A stretch of 11,184 nt of DNA from Actinomycetota bacterium (lineage in GTDB: Bacteria > Actinomycetota > Acidimicrobiia > Acidimicrobiales > CADCTF01): the NCBI GenBank assembly GCA_019348305.1, contig JAHWJQ010000055.1, positions 1-11,184 on the forward strand, read 5' to 3'. A program made the position numbers and the translations under genes. This document shows, piece by piece, positions 6,488 to 11,184 of this stretch. The notes under the pieces were generated by a model. That model worked only from the letters and a program-made list of their open reading frames with translations. It was not told the origin of the DNA and ran no database searches. The first letter of the stretch is position 1, and the number at the start of each line of letters is the position of its first letter.

Positions 6488-7118
6488 ACCGAACGACCCC
6501 GTCGCCGCGTTGTCCGAAGGCGAGCTCGACGTAATGTTCTCGCTGGCCCGCCAGGCCATCGAGGTCGGCTTGGCGGGCGGCCGGGCGCCAGCGGTCGACG
6601 TCGAGCACCTCCCGCCGGCGCTGCGCGAGCCCCGCGGCGCCTTCGTCACCCTCGAGGTGGATGGGGCGTTGAACGGCTGCATCGGCACCCTCGAGTCGAG
6701 CGAGCCACTCGGGGCGGCGGTGGCGCGCTGCGCGTGGGAGGCCGCCTTTGGCGACCCCCGCCTGCCCTCGCTGACGGCCCAGGACTACCCCCGGGTGCAC
6801 ATCAAGGTGTCGATCCTGGGCCCTCTGGAGCCCATCGCCGCACGCTCCGAGGCCGAGGTCCTGGCTCAACTCCGCCCCGGCATCGACGGCCTTGTTATCG
6901 CCCGCGGCATCAACCGGGCCACGTTCCTGCCGGCGGTGTGGAAGTCGTTGCCGGACCCCCTCGACTTCCTGCGCCATCTAGAGCACAAGGCGGGCCTGCC
7001 TCCTGGCCGCTGGCCCCGCGGCATGCGGGCCTGGCGCTACACCGGCGTCGAGCACCGCCGCGCCGTGGCCGACATGGGGTCGCAGAGCCCGCCGTCGGGC
7101 TCGTCGGAAGCGGCCTGA
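6465..7118 (+). CDS. amrA: AmmeMemoRadiSam system protein A (AMMECR1 domain)
   Basis: A 217-residue protein containing one AMMECR1 domain at about 20-196. The hallmark hexapeptide is LNGCIG (69-74); most family members, including human AMMECR1, have LRGCIG. Other family blocks are RGAFVTLEVDGAL (57-69), AAFGDPRLPSLTAQDYP (93-109), HIKVSILGPLEPI (112-124), GINRATFLPAVWKSLPDP (148-165) and MRAWRYTGVE (187-196). A serine/proline-rich tail of about 20 residues follows. The role is unknown; a catalytic or nucleic-acid function has been suggested from conservation of the hexapeptide. The ATG lies 23 nt inside amrB with GGTGG about 6 nt upstream, so translation is coupled. It is the last gene of the amr unit. 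Confidence 0.92.
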   Translation: MEPSLSPEPNDPVAALSEGELDVMFSLARQAIEVGLAGGRAPAVDVEHLPPALREPRGAFVTLEVDGALNGCIGTLESSEPLGAAVARCAWEAAFGDPRLPSLTAQDYPRVHIKVSILGPLEPIAARSEAEVLAQLRPGIDGLVIARGINRATFLPAVWKSLPDPLDFLRHLEHKAGLPPGRWPRGMRAWRYTGVEHRRAVADMGSQSPPSGSSEAA

Positions 7119-7183
7119 GCCCCGCCTGCAGATCGCCGCGTCGGCCCTGAGACCCCCGCCCCCGCCGTCGCGTCCGCAATCAA

Positions 7184-7200
7184 TAGAGTTGGCGGGGAGG
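7184..7200 (+). promoter_or_regulatory. Putative promoter/ribosome binding site before the flavin reductase gene
   Basis: In the 89-nt spacer after amrA, an AT-richer patch contains TAGAGT (7184-7189, TANNNT type), then GGGGAGG (7194-7200), a strong Shine-Dalgarno sequence 7 nt before the GTG start. The ribosome site is convincing and favours GTG 7208 over ATG 7214. The -10 box is weaker, because a start site 7 nt beyond it would fall inside the ribosome site. Confidence 0.45.
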
Positions 7201-7207
7201 ATCGGGG

Positions 7208-8209
7208 GTGCAGATGGGACCAATCGACGCCGGCGCCGGATCGGCCCCCGAGCCCCCGCCTGGCCGCCCCCACCTCCCCGCGCCGGACATCTTCGTCATC
7301 CCCCCACGGGGGCCACTGCCGGTGTCACGGGGCGCCCCGGAACGGCGATTGGACCGGGTCAACCGCTACGACCGCCGTGCCCAGCTCGTCGCCTACGAGA
7401 AGCTGACGACGACAGGGACGATCAGGTTGTCGTTCCAGGTCATCGACGACCTGCCGTTCGAGTTCCTCCCCGGGTACTTCGTGGGCGTTCAGGCCGACCT
7501 GTCCGGGCGACGTTGCCAGAGCCCCTATTGCATCGTCTCGCCCCCAGAGGCGGCTCCGTCGTTCCAGCTGCTGGTCCGTCTCGTGCCCGAGGGCCCGCTG
7601 TCGTGTTACCTCGCCAACCTCTCGGTTGGTGACGTCATCAGCTTCCGGGGGCCGAGCGGGAAGTCGATGATCCCCAAGGAGGTGGGCACCGAGCTCGTGC
7701 TGCTCGCCACCGGTGTGGGTATCGGCCCCTTCCTCGCGCTGTCCGACCATCTGCTGGCCCAAGGCTTCGACCGCCCCATGCGGCTCTACTGGGGCCTGCG
7801 CCAAGTCGAGGACCTGTGCCTGTCGGAAGAGCTCGACGACCTCGCCCGCAGGCACGGCAACTTCAGCTACCAGATCTCTCTGTCGCAGCCACCGTCGCGC
7901 TGGACCGGGCTCCGGGGCCGGCTCACCGAGTCGGTGCCACCGCTGCTCGAGACACTGGGCGGCAAGCACTTCTACCTGGTCGGCAACGGGGCGATGATCG
8001 AGGAGATGCGTCTCGCCCTCTCCGACCTGGGCGTCGACGACCAGCTCGTCCACCAGGAGACGTTCTTCAACGTCAAGCACCGCCCCGACCCCCGGGTGGT
8101 GGCCGAGATCAGGTCGCGGTTCGTGGCCTGTGACTTGTTCTCCCCGTTCTCCCACCAGGAGGCGGGGTTGTTCATCCCCAAGCGCACGGCATCCAGGCGG
8201 AAGCAGTAG
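7208..8209 (+). CDS. FNR-type ferredoxin/flavodoxin reductase-like FAD/NAD(P) oxidoreductase
   Basis: A 333-residue protein. Residues 1-45 are proline-rich and probably disordered. A flavin-binding barrel follows (about 55-155), then a nucleotide-binding domain with LLATGVGIGPFLAL (165-178) for NAD(P) and FYLVGNGAMIEEM (255-267), and the near-terminal HQETFFN (282-288) typical of ferredoxin-NADP reductases. The phosphate-binding segment is RGPSGKSM (147-154). The usual RxYS/T flavin motif is altered to SPYC (105-108, in QSPYCIVSPP), losing the arginine. There are no iron-sulfur cysteines, so it should pass electrons between NAD(P)H and a separate ferredoxin, flavodoxin or flavin. A residue stretch of about 40 after the FNR core is unusual. 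It lies 89 nt downstream of amrA on the same strand. Confidence 0.82.
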   Translation: MQMGPIDAGAGSAPEPPPGRPHLPAPDIFVIPPRGPLPVSRGAPERRLDRVNRYDRRAQLVAYEKLTTTGTIRLSFQVIDDLPFEFLPGYFVGVQADLSGRRCQSPYCIVSPPEAAPSFQLLVRLVPEGPLSCYLANLSVGDVISFRGPSGKSMIPKEVGTELVLLATGVGIGPFLALSDHLLAQGFDRPMRLYWGLRQVEDLCLSEELDDLARRHGNFSYQISLSQPPSRWTGLRGRLTESVPPLLETLGGKHFYLVGNGAMIEEMRLALSDLGVDDQLVHQETFFNVKHRPDPRVVAEIRSRFVACDLFSPFSHQEAGLFIPKRTASRRKQ

Positions 8210-8226
8210 GGCGCGAGCGCGGTGGG

Positions 8227-8244
8227 GCCGGGACCCAGCCCGGC
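8227..8244. terminator. Hairpin between flavin reductase and decarboxylase genes
   Basis: GCCGGG and CCCGGC form a perfect 6-bp stem with a 6-nt loop, starting 18 nt after the flavin reductase stop. There is no T-tract. It immediately abuts the candidate -10 box of the next gene, so it could be a factor-assisted terminator or an operator. Confidence 0.3.
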
Positions 8245-8245
8245 G

Positions 8246-8251
8246 TAGCTT
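8246..8251 (+). promoter_or_regulatory. Candidate -10 box (TAGCTT) for a leaderless decarboxylase transcript
   Basis: TAGCTT fits TANNNT and is 8 nt before the decarboxylase ATG, which has no Shine-Dalgarno sequence. The arrangement matches that before the permease and amphi-Trp genes. It would start a separate transcript for the decarboxylase-kinase pair. Confidence 0.4.
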
Positions 8252-8259
8252 CTGGCGCC

Positions 8260-9636
8260 ATGGGTGAGCTGTCGGACCTTCTCCACCACGCTGCCGCCGC
8301 CGCGGCTGACTACCGGGCCTCGTTGGGCGACCACCCCGTCGCCCCCGCGGCTGGCGGCGAGGAGCTGCGGAATTCCTTCGGGGGGCGCCTGCCCGAGGGC
8401 GCGACTCCGCCCCACGTGGTCCTGGAGGAGCTGGTGGCTGCAGCGGGGCCCGGGCTCATGGCCACCGCCGGTCCACGCTTCTTCGGTTTCGTGATCGGCG
8501 GCTCGCTCGACGCCGCCACTGCCGCCGACGTCATCGCCACCGGGTGGGACCAGTGCGCCTTCAACGCCGTGCTGTCGCCGGCTGCTTCAGCGGCCGAGGA
8601 GGTAGCCGGCGGGTGGCTCAAGGAGCTGCTCGCCATCCCGGCCACCGCGTCCGTCGGCTTCGTCACCGGCGGCCAGGCGGCCAACACCGTCGGGCTGGCC
8701 GCCGCCCGCCATCACGTGCTCGCCGAGGCGGGCTGGGACGTCGAGGCCGACGGGCTGCACGGTGGGCCGCCGGTGAGGGTCGTGGCCGGTACCGAGCGCC
8801 ACGGCACCATCGACCGGGCGCTGCGCCTGCTCGGCTTCGGTAGCTCGGTGGTGGAGCCGGTTGGCGCCGATGCCAACGGCGCCATCGATGTGGGTGACCT
8901 GGATCGGGTGCTGTCCGGCGCGACGAAGGCGCCCACCATCGTGTGCCTGCAAGCCGGCAACGTGAACACCGGCGCCTGTGACGCGCTGCGAGAGGCCTGC
9001 GAGGTCGCCCACCGTCACGACGCCTGGGCCCACGTCGACGGAGCCTTCGGGCTGTGGGCGGCAGCGAACCCGAGCACCCGTCACCTCGTCGACGGGGTGG
9101 AGCTTGCCGACTCGTGGGCCTGCGACGGCCACAAGTGGCTGAACGTCCCCTACGACTCGGGGTACGCGTTCTGCGCCCGTCCCGACGTCCACGCCGCCGC
9201 CGTCTCCTACAGCGCCGCGTACCTCGTGGGATCCGGTAGTGGGTCGACGGCGGGGGCCGACTTCACGCTCGAGTCGTCTCGTCGGGCGCGGGGCTTCGCC
9301 ACCTGGGCCGGCCTTCGCCAGCTCGGTCGCCAGGGCGTGGCCGACATGATCGAGCGCAGTTGCCGCCAAGCCCGCCGCTTCGGCCATGCCCTCGCCGGCG
9401 GTGGCGCCGAGATCGCCAATGAGATCGTGCTCAACCAGGTCCTCGTCGGGTTCGGCGACGACAGCCGAACCGATCGCGTCATCGAGGGATTACAAGCCGA
9501 CGGAACGTGCTGGATGGGCGGGACCACATGGAGGGGCCGGCGCCTGATGCGCATCTCGGTCTCCAACTGGTCGACGACAGACGACGATGTCGATCGCTCG
9601 GTCGAGGCGATCCTTCGCGTGGCGGCGACCACATGA
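8260..9636 (+). CDS. Group II pyridoxal-phosphate-dependent decarboxylase (GAD/AADC family)
   Basis: A 458-residue fold-type I PLP enzyme. The Schiff-base lysine is K292 in DSWACDGHKWLNVPYDSG. D260 in AHVDGAFG should pair with the pyridine nitrogen, and H181 in TERHGTIDRA should stack on the ring. The phosphate loop is VTGGQAANTVGLAAAR (135-150), where many relatives have GGTEAN or GGTLAN. RRARGFATWAGLRQLG (341-356) and the C-terminal RRLMRISVSNWSTTDDDV are family features. Members decarboxylate glutamate, aromatic amino acids, aspartate or diaminobutyrate; this subgroup is usually annotated only as a PLP-dependent or aminotransferase-like decarboxylase, and its substrate is unknown. Its stop overlaps the start of the kinase as ATGA, so the two products probably act together. 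Confidence 0.9.
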   Translation: MGELSDLLHHAAAAAADYRASLGDHPVAPAAGGEELRNSFGGRLPEGATPPHVVLEELVAAAGPGLMATAGPRFFGFVIGGSLDAATAADVIATGWDQCAFNAVLSPAASAAEEVAGGWLKELLAIPATASVGFVTGGQAANTVGLAAARHHVLAEAGWDVEADGLHGGPPVRVVAGTERHGTIDRALRLLGFGSSVVEPVGADANGAIDVGDLDRVLSGATKAPTIVCLQAGNVNTGACDALREACEVAHRHDAWAHVDGAFGLWAAANPSTRHLVDGVELADSWACDGHKWLNVPYDSGYAFCARPDVHAAAVSYSAAYLVGSGSGSTAGADFTLESSRRARGFATWAGLRQLGRQGVADMIERSCRQARRFGHALAGGGAEIANEIVLNQVLVGFGDDSRTDRVIEGLQADGTCWMGGTTWRGRRLMRISVSNWSTTDDDVDRSVEAILRVAATT

Positions 9637-10973
9637 CGACCGGGCCACTGCTCCTCGGCCTCGATATCGGAACCAGCAGGATCAAGTCACTGCTCCTCGA
9701 CGAGAACGGCGATACCGCCGGTTCCTCGGTCACCGCCACCCCGTTCCGTCAAGACGCAGAGCGGGTGGAGATGAGCGTCGACAGCCTGGACGGCGCGGTT
9801 GCCCGTACCTTGAGCAACCTCGGCGAGGAGCTGGAGCGGGTGGCGGCAGTCGGCATCGCCGGCATCGCCGAGAGCGGCGCTCCCCTTGATGGTCGCGGTG
9901 TTGCGCTGGGCCCCATCATCAGCTGGCACGACCCCCGCGGTGAGGAGGTGGCCGAGCGGCTGCGCCAGCACTTCGGCCACGACCTCGACCGGCGGATAGG
10001 CCAGCGGCTCCGCAGCGTCTCGTCGGTGGCCAAGCTGGGCTGGCTCGTGGGACCGGGCGGGGTGACAGGAGTGCGGCGGTGGTTGGGGGTCCCCGAGCTG
10101 TGCCTCCATCACCTCACCGGTGCGGCGGTCACCGAGTGCTCCCTGGCGGCGCGCACCGGCGCCTACGACGTGGGCGAGTGTCGTTACCTTCCCGAGGTGC
10201 TCGATGCCGCGGGGCTCCCAGACGAGGTATTTCTCCCCGTGGAGGGCGCAGGGGCGGTGATGGGACGGGTGTCACCGGCCGGCGCCGCGTGGGCCGGGCT
10301 TCCCGTTGGCATCCCCGTCACGATCGCCGGCCACGACCATTTGGCCGGCGTCGAGGGGGCCAGCGCAGGACACGGCGATCTGGCCAACTCGGTGGGCACC
10401 GCGGAGACCGTCGTGGCCCGCCACCCGGAGCTGCCCGACGTGGACCGGTCGCTGGAGCTCGGTACCGCCGTGACCCTGGCCGCAGGTGGCCAAGGATGGG
10501 CGGTGCTGTCGGGCGCCGCCCGTTCCGGGCTGGTACTGGGAGAGGTCTCTCGGGCCCTGGGAAGGTCGCCGGCCGAGCTCGACGCTCTGGCCGAGGGCGA
10601 GACGGCGGCCGACGTCACTGCGGTGATGGCGAGCATCGAAGACGGCTCTCCCCTCGACCTGGCCGGGGAACGGGCCGGGGAGGTGTGGAACGGCGTCCTC
10701 CACGCCCTGGCCCAGAGGACGGCCCGAGCGACGCAACGGCTGGTGGATCTCGTCGGTCCCCGCCGGCGTGTCATCGTCTTCGGAGGAGGCAGCGACAGCC
10801 GCCCCTGGCTCGGCGCCAAGGCTCGTTACAGCGAACTACCGGTGTGGCGTTCGCCGGCGACAGAAGCCGTAGCGCGGGGGGCGGCGCTGTTTGCCGGCGT
10901 GGCGGCCGGATGGTGGCCGTCGACCGGGGAAGCCCCCGCGGTGGCGCTTGAGCGTGTCGAGGCTCGGGGTTAG
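9633..10973 (+). CDS. FGGY family carbohydrate kinase
   Basis: A 446-residue kinase of the hexokinase/actin fold, somewhat shorter than the usual 490 or so. The N-terminal phosphate loop is GLDIGTSRIKSLLLDENG (9-26). WHDPR (98-102) matches the substrate-binding WxDxR. The catalytic base is D235 in IAGHDHLAGVEGA (231-243). NSVGTAETV (252-260) is the second phosphate loop, and FGGGSDSRPWLGAKA (383-397) is the adenosine-binding segment. Members phosphorylate sugars or polyols such as xylulose, gluconate, fuculose or glycerol; this one is not assignable. The frame is open further upstream, but the ATG overlapping the decarboxylase stop is chosen because the kinase motif begins nine residues later. 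No transporter or isomerase gene is nearby. It ends 3 nt from a convergent gene. Confidence 0.92.
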   Translation: MTTGPLLLGLDIGTSRIKSLLLDENGDTAGSSVTATPFRQDAERVEMSVDSLDGAVARTLSNLGEELERVAAVGIAGIAESGAPLDGRGVALGPIISWHDPRGEEVAERLRQHFGHDLDRRIGQRLRSVSSVAKLGWLVGPGGVTGVRRWLGVPELCLHHLTGAAVTECSLAARTGAYDVGECRYLPEVLDAAGLPDEVFLPVEGAGAVMGRVSPAGAAWAGLPVGIPVTIAGHDHLAGVEGASAGHGDLANSVGTAETVVARHPELPDVDRSLELGTAVTLAAGGQGWAVLSGAARSGLVLGEVSRALGRSPAELDALAEGETAADVTAVMASIEDGSPLDLAGERAGEVWNGVLHALAQRTARATQRLVDLVGPRRRVIVFGGGSDSRPWLGAKARYSELPVWRSPATEAVARGAALFAGVAAGWWPSTGEAPAVALERVEARG

Positions 10974-10976
10974 GCG

Positions 10977-11184
10977 TTAGGCGGCGAGGGGCCGGGGCTG
11001 CGGCCCCTCGCCCACGGAGGCCGCGGTGGTCACGGCCTTGGCCGGCCGGCGGGCCCGTTGCAACTGGAGCCACTGGTAGTGCGGCACCGCCACCGTGCGG
11101 TAGTAGCCGACGGCCCACGCGACAACCACGGCCAGCACCGTGGCCAGCAGCGGTGGGCCCAACCAGGCCTTGGCGCCGTGCCGC
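10977..11184 (-). CDS. C-terminal part of a membrane protein (truncated by window edge)
   Basis: A frame open to the right edge gives 68 residues ending in TAA. It contains one clear hydrophobic span (PPLLATVLAVVVAWAVGYY), then a polar and basic stretch HYQWLQLQRARRPAKAV, and a low-complexity tail GPQPRPLAA. That pattern suits a last transmembrane helix with a cytoplasmic tail. The family cannot be recognised from this piece. A TTG at 11162 could act as a start for a 61-residue protein, but the open frame continues upstream, so a truncated longer gene is more likely. It is convergent with the kinase gene with 3 nt between stops. Confidence 0.6.
   Translation of the reverse strand, partial: RHGAKAWLGPPLLATVLAVVVAWAVGYYRTVAVPHYQWLQLQRARRPAKAVTTAASVGEGPQPRPLAA
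10983..11012. terminator. 12-bp GC-rich hairpin, probable terminator of the kinase transcript
   Basis: A perfect 12-bp inverted repeat (GGCGAGGGGCCG / CGGCCCCTCGCC) encloses a 6-nt loop (GGGCTG). It begins 9 nt after the kinase stop and lies inside the last codons of the convergent membrane protein gene. There is no T-tract, which is common for actinobacterial hairpin terminators. It could work in both directions, although for the minus-strand gene it would fall before the stop codon. Confidence 0.55.

Noticed and set aside
7325..8155. Minus-strand open frame opposite the flavin reductase (276 codons)
   Set aside because: It is a shadow of a gene with intact NAD(P)-binding motifs and has no recognisable domain.
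8587..9387. Minus-strand open frame opposite the decarboxylase (266 codons)
   Set aside because: It is antisense to an enzyme with a complete PLP site and has low-complexity composition.
9507..9632. Upstream extension of the kinase frame
   Set aside because: It overlaps the conserved C-terminus of the decarboxylase, and the kinase motifs start just after ATG 9633.
1..11184. Mobile elements, CRISPR arrays, tRNA or rRNA genes, toxin-antitoxin or defence genes
   Set aside because: I found no transposase or integrase motifs, no regularly spaced repeats and no tRNA-like cloverleaf. The gene set is metabolic or housekeeping in character.

Overview
The window is GC-rich DNA with compact, mostly same-strand genes, frequent GTG starts, 4-nt ATGA stop/start overlaps and several starts that look leaderless behind a TANNNT -10 box. 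A PIG-L (MshB/Mca-like) deacetylase, FGGY kinase and Tat lipoprotein fit a high-GC actinobacterium, possibly Acidimicrobiia. That placement is inference. I see no insertion sequence, phage gene, tRNA, rRNA or CRISPR array, and no gene-free gap over 300 bases.

Layout. Bases 1-163 hold the possible C-terminal tail of a plus-strand gene and a short convergent spacer. A minus-strand pirin (164-934) and a plus-strand APC amino acid permease (1052-2362) diverge from a shared 117-nt regulatory region. The permease runs convergently into a minus-strand three-gene operon (3654 down to 2344): a small amphi-Trp domain protein, a Tat-exported lipoprotein esterase of the PHB depolymerase/dienelactone hydrolase type, and an HMA heavy-metal chaperone. 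A PIG-L deacetylase (3668-4495) diverges from that operon with only 13 nt between start codons.

The centre is a complete AmmeMemoRadiSam module: amrS (radical SAM), amrB (MEMO/LigB-like) and amrA (AMMECR1). The three frames overlap, so they are very probably translated as one unit. This system is conserved across bacteria and archaea, and its human counterparts are MEMO1 and AMMECR1, but its biochemical job is not established. It is the strongest candidate for an underexplored system here. An FNR-type flavin reductase with a degenerate flavin motif follows 89 nt downstream and could be an electron donor (inference).

After a small hairpin comes a second coupled unit: a group II PLP-dependent decarboxylase overlapping an FGGY sugar kinase by ATGA. 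The kinase ends 3 nt from the stop of a convergent, truncated membrane protein gene, and a 12-bp GC-rich hairpin lies inside the end of that gene.
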